Assembly (NCBI GenBank): GCA_022447855.1
Contig: JAKUTX010000001.1
Coordinates: 317,257-381,256 of the forward strand
Source of the DNA: UBA6927 sp022447855
GTDB lineage: Bacteria > Chloroflexota > Dehalococcoidia > Lucifugimonadales > UBA6927
Direction of reading: 5' to 3'
Length of the DNA: 64,000 bases
In this document: in pieces, positions 54,777 to 64,000 of the stretch
Position numbering within the stretch: the stretch's first letter is position 1
Layout of the letters: each line of letters starts with the position of its first letter
Translations under genes and position numbers: made by a program
The notes under the pieces: model-generated
Seen by the model: only the letters and a program-made list of their open reading frames with translations
Database searches by the model: none
What the model was told of the DNA's origin: nothing

Positions 54777-55640
54777 CTATTTAAATTGTTCACCATCACA
54801 TGCGTGCATCATAACATCGATAGGTGCTTTTTTCTTAAACCATAATTCAAAAGACTCAGCTCCTTGATAAACAAGCATAGGAATACCCTCTAATGTCCTT
54901 GCACCAGCATCTTTTGCATTTCTTAGCAGTTGCGTTTCTCGCGGATTATATACTAAGTCATAAACCAAAGTATCTTCAGATATCTGTTGCGGCATTAACA
55001 AACTCTCTTGAGCAAAACTAGAATGTCTCATGCCTATAGAAGTAGCATTGACGATAAGATCTGCAGATCTTGCATATGTATTCAACTTTGGATCTGCCAA
55101 GGTTACAAAATTAATCTGAGCACTCTTGGCATTTTCTAAAAATTTCTGACTTTCACATGCTAATCTTTCTGCATTTGACAACGTTCTATTGGCCAAAACC
55201 AGATGAGTAACCCCAGCATTTAATAATGCGTAACATGCAGAACGTGCAGCACCACCTGCACCTAACAAAAGCACTCTGGCACCACTAGGTTTAAATTTAG
55301 CCAACTCCAATAAAGGTTTTAAAAAACCAAAAGCATCCGTGTTATACCCAATCAGTTTTTCATCTTTTTTCACTATTGTGTTTACAGCACCAATTGTTTT
55401 TGCAACATCATCAATTTCATCAAGCAATGCCATAATTTCAACTTTGTGAGGAATAGTAACATTTGCACCTAAGTAACCAAACTCTCTAATCCTTGAAACT
55501 AACGATGGAAGCTCATCTGATGTAGTTGGCCAAAGTTCATACTTAAATTTCAACTCATAATAATCTAGCGCAGCCTGTTGAAAAACAGGGGACAACGAAT
55601 GACCCAATGGATAACCTATCAAACCAACTAATCCTGTCAT
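54777..55640 (-). CDS. aroE: shikimate dehydrogenase
   Basis: Reduces 3-dehydroshikimate with NADPH. The 287-residue protein has GYPLGHSLSPVFQQAAL, NVTIPHKVEIM with the catalytic Lys, GAVNTIVK, the cofactor motif GAGGAARSACYAL, and ATSIGMRHSS. GGAGGGG precedes the ATG. It is 12 bp upstream of the aroK-aroB fusion, and with it makes an aro operon. Confidence 0.95.
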   Translation of the reverse strand: MTGLVGLIGYPLGHSLSPVFQQAALDYYELKFKYELWPTTSDELPSLVSRIREFGYLGANVTIPHKVEIMALLDEIDDVAKTIGAVNTIVKKDEKLIGYNTDAFGFLKPLLELAKFKPSGARVLLLGAGGAARSACYALLNAGVTHLVLANRTLSNAERLACESQKFLENAKSAQINFVTLADPKLNTYARSADLIVNATSIGMRHSSFAQESLLMPQQISEDTLVYDLVYNPRETQLLRNAKDAGARTLEGIPMLVYQGAESFELWFKKKAPIDVMMHACDGEQFK

Positions 55641-55702
55641 AAATCCCCTCCTACTAAGGCACCCAGTATAGCACGAAGAGAACCTCAGAAGCCTATAAAT
55701 CG

Positions 55703-55731
55703 TTGACCTATTGTATCCCTACTGCTAGGAT
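55703..55731 (+). promoter_or_regulatory. promoter of udg-rnj
   Basis: TTGACC (55703-55708) and TAGGAT (55726-55731) are exactly 17 bp apart, 25 bp before the ATG of the uracil-DNA glycosylase. It overlaps an in-frame TTG, so that TTG is not the start. Confidence 0.5.
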
Positions 55732-55756
55732 GTTATCAGTTAACTTGGCGGTGAAA

Positions 55757-56365
55757 ATGACTGATCTCAACTTAATCAGTGAGAGTGTTCTCAGCTGTAA
55801 AAAGTGTACTCTGGGATACGAACGCACCAATGCAGTTCCTGGTAATGGAAATCCCTCATCCACAATTTTGTTTATCGGGGAAGCACCCGGCAGATATGAA
55901 GATGAGCAAGGATTGCCATTTGTTGGACGTGCAGGGCGACTATTAGACTCTTTATTAGAATCAATAAACTTAAACCGTTCTGAAGTATTTATCACCAATA
56001 TGTTGAAATGCAGACCACCTAAGAATCGTGATCCTCTTCCAGATGAATTAAAAGCATGCGGACCTTACCTCGATAAGCAAATAGAAATCATAAATCCCAA
56101 AATTATTGTAACTCTAGGCAGATTTTCTTTCGCATGGTTTTTCCCAGATATTCCAATCGGAGAAGCAAGAGGAAACCCAATTAATTTAGAAAATGGAACT
56201 ACAATTTTCCCAATGTATCATCCTGCAGCCGCGCTTAGAAATGGGAAAATACGTGGAAGAACTGAACAAGATTTCTTAAAACTTCAAAAAATCCTTAATG
56301 ATCCAATCAATAAAGCTTCAGGATATTCGAAAAATCCAGAAGAAACTCAAATTAGGATGTTTTAA
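55757..56365 (+). CDS. udg: family 4 uracil-DNA glycosylase (4Fe-4S)
   Basis: Removes uracil from DNA for base-excision repair. From the ATG at 55757 it has 202 residues. The iron-sulfur ligands are Cys14, Cys17, Cys85 and Cys101. The active-site motif is GEAPG at 41-45, and the C-terminal motif is YHPAA near 155. This [4Fe-4S] type is common in thermophiles and Chloroflexota. The upstream in-frame TTG at 55703 coincides with a promoter and is rejected. Ribonuclease J follows after 5 bp. Confidence 0.94.
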   Translation: MTDLNLISESVLSCKKCTLGYERTNAVPGNGNPSSTILFIGEAPGRYEDEQGLPFVGRAGRLLDSLLESINLNRSEVFITNMLKCRPPKNRDPLPDELKACGPYLDKQIEIINPKIIVTLGRFSFAWFFPDIPIGEARGNPINLENGTTIFPMYHPAAALRNGKIRGRTEQDFLKLQKILNDPINKASGYSKNPEETQIRMF

Positions 56366-56370
56366 ATACT

Positions 56371-58035
56371 ATGCAAAACAATTCTTCTATTAAAGTAATA
56401 CCCCTTGGTGGATTAGGAGAAATAGGTAAAAATATGCTCTTAATAGAGTATGAAGAAGAAATCCTTGTTATCGACGCCGGGTTCTATTTTGGAGCATCCG
56501 ATCTTCCCGGATTGGACATAGGTATTCCCGACATCAGTTACTTAATAGAAAATATGGAAAAAATCAGCGCTGTATTAATTACGCATGGACATGAAGACCA
56601 CATTGGAGCCCTCCCGTATATTTTGCCTAAATTAGGAGTACCTCTATATGCTTCTAGACTTACTCACGATCTAATTGCGGTAAAACTGAAAGAATCTGGT
56701 TCAATTAAAGACTGTCGATTAAATGTGATTGAACCATATGAACCTTTTACCATTGGTCAATTCCGAATTGAATTTTTCCGAGTGTCTCATTCAATTCCAG
56801 ATGCGATGGGAATTTCAATTGAAACTCCCATAGGAACTATAATCCACACAGGAGATTTTAAAATCGATCATACTCCTGTAGATAATCGCCAAATGGACTT
56901 CAATCACTTAAGTAGAATAACTTCAAATGGAGTGATATTACTATTGTCAGATTCAACTTATGCAGAAGTAGAGGGTTATACAGAATCAGAGAAGATAGTA
57001 GGACAAACAATATTTGAAGCTATTAACAATGCTAAGGGTAGGGTATTGATATCTACATTCGCATCTCTAATTTCACGAATTCAACAAGTAATTAATGCCG
57101 CCGTGAAAACTGATAGAAAAGTTGTCATAGTTGGAAGAAGTATGCAAAACAATGTCAAAATGGCAATTCGAAACGGATATCTGAATGTGCCTGAAGATAC
57201 AATTTTAAAACTCAACAAGTCCAAATCCTTACCTGATGAAAAATTAGTTATTGTTGCAACCGGAAGCCAAGGAGAACCTTCATCAGCCATGGTCAGAATC
57301 TCGAATGGAAAACACCCAGAAGTTTCAATAAAAGATAAAGATACTGTTATCTTTTCTTCATCTCCAATACCCGGAAATGAAATCTTGGTAGCTAAAACAA
57401 TTGACAATCTTTTTAGACAGGGAGCGAACGTACTATACAGTAAAATCGCTCCCGTGCATGTGCACGGCCATGGAAGCAAAGAAGAATTAAAACTGATGCT
57501 TAGCCTAGTAAGACCGAAATATTTTGTACCAATACATGGCGAATACAGACACTTAATAGCTCATGCAAACATTGCTAAATCTATGGGCATTGAAACACAA
57601 AATGTTTTTGTTTTACAAGATGGTGATGTGTTGGAAATTGAACCAGAAGAAGCATTCCTTGCGGACCAAGTCCATTCTGGAACAATCCTACTCGAAGGGA
57701 GATCTGAAATTTCAGCCACTAGTTCTCTACCACAAGATAGAAAACGATTAGCAAATAAAGGTGCGATTTCTATTTCTATAGTTGTAGACGCTGAAACATT
57801 AAGCCTGATCAATCATCCAGAACTAACTAATATTGGATTTATGGATGAAACTGATTTTTCTGAAATATATGAAATAATTGCTAAAGATATTACTAATAAT
57901 ATGGAAATTAACGATTTGGATTGGTTAACTTTAGGAGAACTACGAGAAGAACTTGAAGATATTGCATCTGAAAAAATCTATGAATTGACAAGGCGAAGGC
58001 CTACAATAAAAGTGTCAATTCATCAAATTGGCTAA
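56371..58035 (+). CDS. rnj: ribonuclease J
   Basis: Metallo-beta-lactamase RNase with endo- and 5'-exonuclease activity in mRNA decay and rRNA maturation. The 554-residue protein has the zinc motif HGHEDH at 72-77, further ligands in HTGDF and in SD.TYAE, the beta-CASP domain with VIVGRSM and ATGSQGEPSSAM, and the C-terminal HVHGHGSKEEL. The 5-bp gap from udg suggests an operon. It could take part in maturing the 16S rRNA encoded here, but that is not shown. Confidence 0.95.
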   Translation: MQNNSSIKVIPLGGLGEIGKNMLLIEYEEEILVIDAGFYFGASDLPGLDIGIPDISYLIENMEKISAVLITHGHEDHIGALPYILPKLGVPLYASRLTHDLIAVKLKESGSIKDCRLNVIEPYEPFTIGQFRIEFFRVSHSIPDAMGISIETPIGTIIHTGDFKIDHTPVDNRQMDFNHLSRITSNGVILLLSDSTYAEVEGYTESEKIVGQTIFEAINNAKGRVLISTFASLISRIQQVINAAVKTDRKVVIVGRSMQNNVKMAIRNGYLNVPEDTILKLNKSKSLPDEKLVIVATGSQGEPSSAMVRISNGKHPEVSIKDKDTVIFSSSPIPGNEILVAKTIDNLFRQGANVLYSKIAPVHVHGHGSKEELKLMLSLVRPKYFVPIHGEYRHLIAHANIAKSMGIETQNVFVLQDGDVLEIEPEEAFLADQVHSGTILLEGRSEISATSSLPQDRKRLANKGAISISIVVDAETLSLINHPELTNIGFMDETDFSEIYEIIAKDITNNMEINDLDWLTLGELREELEDIASEKIYELTRRRPTIKVSIHQIG

Positions 58036-58083
58036 TCGTTATCCTAATCATTATTAGAATTGTCTCAAAATAGGGATCGTCCA

Positions 58084-60627
58084 ATGAAATTTCTGGACCT
58101 GGCATTTTCATCACTTAAAAGCAAAAAAAACATCATCGTAATTTCAATCATTATTCTATCTGTAGTGCTAATTTCAACCGCGCTGTTTGTTTGGATGCAA
58201 ACAAATTTTGTCGCAACTTTAAATGATTATTATTTTGCAGCAAAAAAATCTCTTTTGACTCCACTTGGACTTTCGTCTTTATTTTACTTAATTTGGGCAG
58301 TCACATTCTGCATAATTGCATTAAAACGTACAATCCTATTAATAAGACATCTGAATCTTATTTTAAGTAGTTTCATAATACTCATTGCATCAACCGCAAT
58401 ATTAAGTTTTTTTGAACCATGGAATGGGATTCTAGGATACTTTACTCTCGAAGGTGAAATATCATTAGGAGGTTCCTTGGGTTCATCCTTAATTACAGAT
58501 AATACATGGATTGGTATAAGCATATTAGTAGTCCTTATATTGTCTGCCCTTTCACTTGCATTTCCTTCTTTTGTTTATAAATTCTGCAAGTCCAGCTACA
58601 AATTTGCTCTGATTTCAACATTTTTCACTATTACATCATCAAAGTATCTTAGTATTTACATCAAATCTGCATTGAATAAAATCCAAAGAGCTAATTTCCC
58701 TTACCAAAACCTTGTATCTCAACAAAATGACTCTTCATCAATAAAAACTTCGAATAGCAATTTTGAATTATTTGAGACGAATCCGAAAGCCATGAATTCT
58801 AATATTTCCTCAAAGAATTTAACTACAGTCGTTAGCAGTCCCGAAAGTCAAATCGAGAATCAAACATCTAGTTCAAAATTGTCCACTAGTATTGATTCAA
58901 AAACATCAAAACCAGAAACATCTAATGAAACGTCCGCAATCACAACAGACCGTTTCCCATCCAGAAAAGAAACACACGAAAATCTAACATCACAACCTGT
59001 CGAACCTAAATATAATAAATTCTGGAATATTGAGATCAAACAGAATGAAAACATAAATTCAAACCATACTACTAGTATCTCAGAAAACACTGAACATATT
59101 AATGAAAACTCTTCAAATCAAAACCAAAACAAAACCTTAACTGAAACTATTAATACAGGCACTTCCGAATACTGGGATCTACCGAATATAAATACCTTAA
59201 AGCTACTTACAGAAGGCGGTATTACTCAGGACGAAATTGATGCGACTGCAAACACAATACGAGACACTCTAACTCATAATAGTGTTGATGTTGAATTAGG
59301 ATTAATTAGCCCTGGACCTACTGTTACTATGTATGGACTAGAACCTGGTTGGGTAGTGAAGTCTCGAAGAACCGGACAAAAAGACGAGAAAGGGCAACCT
59401 ATATTCGAAGAAGATCGGACTCGTGTAACGGTAGATACAATCCTAAAACGGGAAAGAGATCTAGCATTGGCATTAAAAACCAATAGGATCAGAATTGAGT
59501 CACCCGCTTTAGGTCGCTCACTTGTAGGAATTGAAGTTCCTAACCCATCACCCAGTATAGTGTCGCTCAGGTCAATTCTAGAAAGTGAAGAATTCAACAG
59601 CCTTCGTTCAAAAGCCAGTCTACCAATTGCATTAGGAAAAGGAACTGGGGGAGATACAATAGTGACTGATTTAGCAAAAATGCCCCACTTGTTAATTGCA
59701 GGAGCTACTGGAAGTGGAAAAAGTATACTCCTAAACACTTTAGTATCATGTTTGTTAATGGAAAAAACACCAGAAGAACTTCGACTCATTCTCATTGATC
59801 CTAAAAGAGTTGAACTAACTCCTTACAATGGAGTACCACACCTTCTTTCCCCTGCAATCGTAGAAGTTGACAAAGTAGTCGGAACTCTCAGGGGAATTGC
59901 TAACGAAATGATGAAACGCTATAGGACTTTTGAAGCCTCCGGCGTTAGGAACATTGAATCATACAACAAACAATCTTCTGAAAAAATGCCTATGCTTCTG
60001 GTAGTAATTGATGAACTTGCTGATTTAATGATGACTGCTTCGACAGACGTAGAAAGAGTTTTATGTAGGCTTGCTCAAATGGGACGTGCAACAGGAATAC
60101 ATTTAATCATTGCAACTCAACGTCCTTCCGTGAATGTCTTAACAGGTTTGATTAAAGCTAATTTCCCCACACGTATCAGCTTCACGGTAACCTCGCAAAT
60201 TGACTCCCGAACAATTTTAGATACTATGGGAGCCGAAAAACTTCTGGGGAAAGGCGACATGTTATATCTACCTCCCGATGCGATGCAGCCTATAAGAGCG
60301 CAAGGTACATTTATTTCAGAAAAAGAAATTGCGAGCATCGTTCTTTTTTGGAAAACAGTAAAATCTGGTCCCATGGAACAAATCAACTTAGATTCAGGAG
60401 ATGAAGAAGTTAATGAGCTTGCTACTGATCAAGAATATAATGATACTGACGAATTATTCAAAAATGCTGTTGATCTTGCAAGTAGTAATAAGAAATTATC
60501 CACTTCACTATTGCAACGCAAACTAAGAATAGGCTATCCTAGAGCTGCACGCCTAATGGACCAACTTGAAGACAAGGGTATTGTTGGCCCAAGTGATGGA
60601 TCGAAATCAAGAGATGTAATCATATAA
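58084..60627 (+). CDS. ftsK: DNA translocase FtsK
   Basis: Septal DNA pump that segregates chromosome ends. From the ATG at 58084 (AGGGAT upstream; an in-frame TTG at 58060 is weaker) it has 847 residues. About four transmembrane helices occupy residues 20-180. A low-complexity Ser/Thr/Asn/Glu linker runs to about 370. The RecA-like motor has Walker A GATGSGKS at 540-547 and Walker B LLVVIDELADLMM. The C-terminal winged helix (gamma domain, LLQRKLRIGYPRAARLMDQLE) reads KOPS-like sites. Confidence 0.95.
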   Translation: MKFLDLAFSSLKSKKNIIVISIIILSVVLISTALFVWMQTNFVATLNDYYFAAKKSLLTPLGLSSLFYLIWAVTFCIIALKRTILLIRHLNLILSSFIILIASTAILSFFEPWNGILGYFTLEGEISLGGSLGSSLITDNTWIGISILVVLILSALSLAFPSFVYKFCKSSYKFALISTFFTITSSKYLSIYIKSALNKIQRANFPYQNLVSQQNDSSSIKTSNSNFELFETNPKAMNSNISSKNLTTVVSSPESQIENQTSSSKLSTSIDSKTSKPETSNETSAITTDRFPSRKETHENLTSQPVEPKYNKFWNIEIKQNENINSNHTTSISENTEHINENSSNQNQNKTLTETINTGTSEYWDLPNINTLKLLTEGGITQDEIDATANTIRDTLTHNSVDVELGLISPGPTVTMYGLEPGWVVKSRRTGQKDEKGQPIFEEDRTRVTVDTILKRERDLALALKTNRIRIESPALGRSLVGIEVPNPSPSIVSLRSILESEEFNSLRSKASLPIALGKGTGGDTIVTDLAKMPHLLIAGATGSGKSILLNTLVSCLLMEKTPEELRLILIDPKRVELTPYNGVPHLLSPAIVEVDKVVGTLRGIANEMMKRYRTFEASGVRNIESYNKQSSEKMPMLLVVIDELADLMMTASTDVERVLCRLAQMGRATGIHLIIATQRPSVNVLTGLIKANFPTRISFTVTSQIDSRTILDTMGAEKLLGKGDMLYLPPDAMQPIRAQGTFISEKEIASIVLFWKTVKSGPMEQINLDSGDEEVNELATDQEYNDTDELFKNAVDLASSNKKLSTSLLQRKLRIGYPRAARLMDQLEDKGIVGPSDGSKSRDVII

Positions 60628-60679
60628 ATAGCTGCAGCCAATCTAGTCGAAACAATTTTCGGCTGGCAGGGGATACAAA

Positions 60680-62482
60680 ATGACGGAATCATCAAGACCT
60701 CCTATTGAAAAGAATGGCGGAATTTCCTCACATCAAAATTTGGACTCCTCAGAGCCAGAAATTCTTTCTTGCGTTGTGTGCAACCAAACACTTGAAAATA
60801 ATGACAAATATGATTTTTACAAAATTTGTCCTACATGTAATTTTCATTTCAGTATTTCTGCCCGCGCAAGAATTGAGCAATTGGTAGATCCTGGATCTTT
60901 TAGAGAAATCAACCAATCTCTAATTTCCTTGGACCCTATCAAATTCTCATCAAGAAATTCCTACAAAGATGCAATTTCTCATAACCAAACAAGAACTGGG
61001 CTTACAGAAGCCGTTGTTACTGGAAAATGCTCTATCAATGGCTCTCCTGTGATGCTCATAATTTTAGATTTTGGATTTATGGGTGGATCAATGGGAAATG
61101 TCGTAGGAGAAAAAATTTCACTCGCTTTCGAACAAGCAACAAAAAAGAACCTACCCGTAATTTCTGTGATTACTAGCGGGGGAACCCGTATAGAAGAAGG
61201 AATGATCTCATTAATGCAGATGTCAAAAACTGCCCTATCTGCAAACGCCCATAATAAGAAAGGACTACCTTTCATTACAATACTTGCAAATCCTTCGACA
61301 GGACAAGCTTACGGTAGCTTTGCAAATCTTGCAGACATTATACTTGCAGAACCGGGAGCCATATTGGGATTTTCTCCACTCGGAATCATTCAGCAACATA
61401 GTTCAAAAAAAGTTTCTACTGATTCTCATACCTCAGAATCTCACTTAAAACACGGATTACTAGATGCAATAATCGATCGAAACAAATTAAGGGAGATTTC
61501 AGGGATCTTATTAGATCTACTAGGACCGAACTACCAGATTACCAAAACTAATAATACTAGAGAAAGAAATTTAGTAAATTATTCAACACAAGCCTGGAAT
61601 TCTGTTCAAATAGCAAGACATAAAAATAGACCTACTTCAAAAGACTACATCTCAAAACTTTTTATGAGTTTTGTAGAACTCCACGGTGACAGAATTCAAG
61701 AAGATGACAATTCTATAATTACCGGATTTGGTCGAATGGATGGTCAAACCATAGCTGTCATAGCTCAAGAAAGTGGTCGTGGTAAAAACTCCAAAAACCA
61801 TTTCGAAGGACGTACATCCCCAGCCGGATTTCGTAAAGCCCAAAGATTAATGAAACTCGCCACAAAATTCAATACTCCCTTAGTAACTCTCATAGACACA
61901 CCTGGACCAAGGCTAAGCACAGAAGCTGAATCAAATGGACTAGGAAATATCATTGCCTCGACTATTAAGTTAATATCTGAACTTGAAGTACCTACTTTAT
62001 CTATCATTATAGGGGAGGGTGGAAGTGCTGCGGCACTTTCGCTAAGTGTTACAGACCGCGTAATGATGTTGGAAAATGCAATTTATACTGCATTATCTCC
62101 AGAAGAAGCAGCAGAATTGTTACTCCAAGACCAACAAAAAGCAAAAGATATAGTGGAATCATTAAAATTGACATCTAAAGATTGTGAAAATCTAGGAATA
62201 GCAGACATTATCATTCCTGAACCCCGCAAAGGAGCACACGCAGATCACAATGAAGCGGCACGGGAACTACGCATATTTATATTAGAAGAACTTACTACTC
62301 TTAACAGATCTTCTAGTAGACGTCTCATACGCCAGAGAATGAAAAAATTCCGTAATGTAGGAAACATAGACTCTAGGTTGAAATCTTTAATCCTCAAAGA
62401 GGCAAACACACTTGAAAAAATCGTCTCTTCAAGTGTGGCGAGTATTAGAGCAAGAATATCAAATCAAGCTAACGAATCATAA
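60680..62482 (+). CDS. accDA: acetyl-CoA carboxylase carboxyltransferase, fused beta and alpha subunits
   Basis: One 600-residue chain carries both carboxyltransferase halves. The N-terminal AccD half has the zinc finger Cys31, Cys34, Cys50, Cys53, MGGSMGNVVGEKI and SGGTRIEEG. The AccA half starts near residue 290 and has FGRMDGQTIAVIAQESGRG, DTPGPRLSTEAES and GEGGSAAALSL. It transfers carboxyl from carboxybiotin to acetyl-CoA, giving malonyl-CoA for fatty acids; biotin is placed by birA (21318). accB and accC are not in the window. The last 6 bp overlap convergent leuD. Confidence 0.94.
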   Translation: MTESSRPPIEKNGGISSHQNLDSSEPEILSCVVCNQTLENNDKYDFYKICPTCNFHFSISARARIEQLVDPGSFREINQSLISLDPIKFSSRNSYKDAISHNQTRTGLTEAVVTGKCSINGSPVMLIILDFGFMGGSMGNVVGEKISLAFEQATKKNLPVISVITSGGTRIEEGMISLMQMSKTALSANAHNKKGLPFITILANPSTGQAYGSFANLADIILAEPGAILGFSPLGIIQQHSSKKVSTDSHTSESHLKHGLLDAIIDRNKLREISGILLDLLGPNYQITKTNNTRERNLVNYSTQAWNSVQIARHKNRPTSKDYISKLFMSFVELHGDRIQEDDNSIITGFGRMDGQTIAVIAQESGRGKNSKNHFEGRTSPAGFRKAQRLMKLATKFNTPLVTLIDTPGPRLSTEAESNGLGNIIASTIKLISELEVPTLSIIIGEGGSAAALSLSVTDRVMMLENAIYTALSPEEAAELLLQDQQKAKDIVESLKLTSKDCENLGIADIIIPEPRKGAHADHNEAARELRIFILEELTTLNRSSSRRLIRQRMKKFRNVGNIDSRLKSLILKEANTLEKIVSSSVASIRARISNQANES

Positions 62483-63100
62483 ACCTTCTTTTATTCCAAC
62501 AACCCCACCATGTTCATTGCGTGCAGACTCAAATGTATTTATTAATTCTTCATGTTCTAAAGTTAACCCTATATCATCCAAACCATTCAACATTAGATAC
62601 CTGCGAAATGGCTGAATGTCAAAGGAAACCTCTAATCCACCCTCTCCAATTACAGTCTGTGATTCTAAATCAACCGTAATCGAACTGCCAGGATTGTTTT
62701 CAGCATTATCAATAATATCTTCAACAATATTCTCAGGAAGTACGATTGGCAATATTCCATTCTGAAAACAATTATTGAAAAAAATATCGGCAAAACTGGG
62801 AGCAATTACGCACTTGATCCCATAATCTAATAGTGCCCATGGAGCATGTTCTCTAGAAGAACCACATCCAAAATTCCTTCCAGAAACTAATATAGACGCA
62901 TTTTTATATGATTGTTTGTTTAGTTCAAATTCTGGATTTTCACTTCCATCCTCTAAAAATCGCCAATCAAAAAATAAAAACTGTCCAAATCCACTACGTT
63001 CAATACGTTTCAAAAATTGTTTTGGAATTATTTGGTCTGTATCTACATTGGCTCGGTTTAACGGAGCAACCACACCAGTTAATTTCACAAAAGGATCCAT
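62477..63100 (-). CDS. leuD: 3-isopropylmalate dehydratase small subunit
   Basis: Small subunit of the leucine-pathway aconitase-like isomerase. From the ATG at 63100 (GGAGGA upstream; the TTG at 63112 overlaps that SD) it has 207 residues. Motifs are NVDTDQIIPKQFLK and GRNFGCGSSREHAPWAL. The large subunit leuC and leuB are not in the window. It lies downstream of the broken ABC permease gene on the same strand. Confidence 0.94.
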   Translation of the reverse strand: MDPFVKLTGVVAPLNRANVDTDQIIPKQFLKRIERSGFGQFLFFDWRFLEDGSENPEFELNKQSYKNASILVSGRNFGCGSSREHAPWALLDYGIKCVIAPSFADIFFNNCFQNGILPIVLPENIVEDIIDNAENNPGSSITVDLESQTVIGEGGLEVSFDIQPFRRYLMLNGLDDIGLTLEHEELINTFESARNEHGGVVGIKEGL

Positions 63101-63147
63101 GAATTCCTCCAAATTTAAGTTGAATAGAAGCTTTACTTCAGTAATTA

Positions 63148-64000
63148 TTAATTACGATTTGAGTAAGGATCTGCCGCATCCCTAAGACCATCACCTAAGA
63201 AATTAAATGCTAAAACTGCAACGACTACAAAGACTCCAGGTAAAAGAAGCCACGGAGCTTGATCAACTGTCCTAACATTCTGAGCCTCTTTGAGTAGTAC
63301 ACCCCAACTAATCGCAGGGGGTCTCATTCCTAATCCCAAAAAACTTAAAGAAGTCTCGGCCAATATAATCCCAGGAATAGACAATGAAATTGAAGCAATA
63401 ATATGAGAAACAAAAGAAGGTAACATATGTCGGAAAATAATTCTGATTTGTCCTGATCCATACAACCGTGCAGCTAGTACAAAGTCTTCTTCTCTCATAG
63501 CAAGGAATCTACCCCTAACTTCTCTAGCTAAAGTTGTCCACCCAATTACCGACAAAATAACCACAATTGCAAAATACTGTTTAGTAATCGACCAATCCGC
63601 TGGAACTGCCGCAGCAAGTGCTAACCATAACGGAATCGTAGGCATAGCTCTTAATTGCTCGATTAGACGCTGAATCACCAAATCAGTCCATCCGCCCCTC
63701 TATCCAGAAATACCGCCCATAAATATTCCAATTATCAAACTAATCGCCACGCCAACAAGACCTATAGACATAGAGATCCTAGTACCAAGCATTATACGAG
63801 ACCACATATCCCGACCCATTCGATCTGTACCTAAAACATAAATATTCCTTGGAGTCTTAGTAAGGACATTATCAACTGTACAGTCCGGTTCAGCAGTCAT
63901 ATAAACATCTTCCACTACAGCTAGCATAAGATGTATATCATTACAAAACAACCCCCAAAATTTATAAGCATAAGCAGGATTACGTGCAAAATAAGTTATA
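63148..64000 (-). pseudogene. ABC transporter permease (DppC/OppC family), in-frame stop, cut by window edge
   Basis: Inner-membrane permease for peptides, nickel or similar solutes. Two open segments in one frame, 63703-64000 and 63148-63699, are separated by a single TAG at 63700-63702. The first reads ...LGTDRMGRDMWSRIMLG...GGISG, the second RGGWTDLVIQRLIEQLRAMPT...FLGDGLRDAADPYSNRN, which together give a normal DppC with about five TM helices and the EAA loop. The stop falls where the family has Tyr (SGY.GGW), so a TAT/TAC to TAG change explains it. The N-terminus lies beyond the window. A sequencing error or readthrough are alternatives. Confidence 0.75.

Noticed and set aside
55703..55756. 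Upstream TTG extension of the uracil-DNA glycosylase
   Set aside because: It coincides with a -35/-10 pair, and the ATG at 55757 gives the family N-terminus.
59274..59795. A 173-codon open frame antisense to ftsK
   Set aside because: It overlaps the conserved motor domain of ftsK and shows no motif; shadow frame.

Overview
The window is AT-rich bacterial chromosome with very short intergenic gaps and frequent strand switches. It carries about 57 protein genes, one 16S rRNA gene and one tRNA-Ala(TGC). I see no transposase, prophage, CRISPR array or plasmid gene. The gene content fits a marine Chloroflexota of the Dehalococcoidia/SAR202 type. The evidence is a division cluster reduced to rsmH-ftsA-ftsZ with no peptidoglycan genes, a B12-dependent ribonucleotide reductase, an AccD-AccA fusion, an enolase-superfamily enzyme of the kind SAR202 genomes amplify, and a 16S gene not followed by 23S. 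The assignment is inference; aligning the 16S at 40704-42210 would settle it.

Layout. 208-5571 (+): gyrA, dnaJ, prmA, rsmE. 5581-10705 (-): mogA/moaB, trmD, argF, der, plsY, gpsA, a tightly overlapping housekeeping run. 10946-14292 (+): rsmH-ftsA-ftsZ behind a good sigma70-type promoter. 14427-19693 (+): nrdR-nrdJ under a promoter straddled by two NrdR boxes, then pdxA, proC and yggT. 19725-22094 (-): two SDR genes, one lacking the catalytic Tyr/Lys, and a biotin ligase. 22318-39018: accessory metabolism, with a ThDP enzyme, a TlpA thioredoxin, an amidohydrolase, two Gfo/Idh/MocA oxidoreductases, a zinc-ribbon protein and an MFS exporter divergent around a 41-bp Fur-type palindrome, GH172 and GH32 enzymes for fructose-containing glycans, an orphan gene of unknown function, and a DUF1800-NHL-DUF1501 trio. 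39170-40378 (+): an enolase-superfamily enzyme convergent with tRNA-Ala and 16S (40391-42210, -). 42364-48494: a TIM-barrel isomerase, L-2-hydroxyglutarate oxidase, an aminotransferase, a stand-alone LON domain, and a threonine synthase-NIL-MoaD/ThiS operon. 48508-55640 (-): tgt, a ketopantoate reductase-like gene, an acyl-CoA synthetase, TauE/SafE, an aroK-aroB fusion and aroE. 55757-62482 (+): family 4 uracil-DNA glycosylase, RNase J, FtsK and accDA. The right edge (-) holds leuD and a dipeptide-type ABC permease broken by an in-frame TAG.

Most genes are core information processing, lipid and amino-acid synthesis. The more unusual items are the threonine synthase/sulfur-carrier operon whose carrier ends Gly-Gly-Phe, the split rRNA operon with a 33-nt processing stem around 16S alone, the Fur-type super-palindrome, the SDR pair with one degenerate member, the ornithine carbamoyltransferase with HDMP in place of HCLP, and the orphan gene with an inverted repeat around its promoter.
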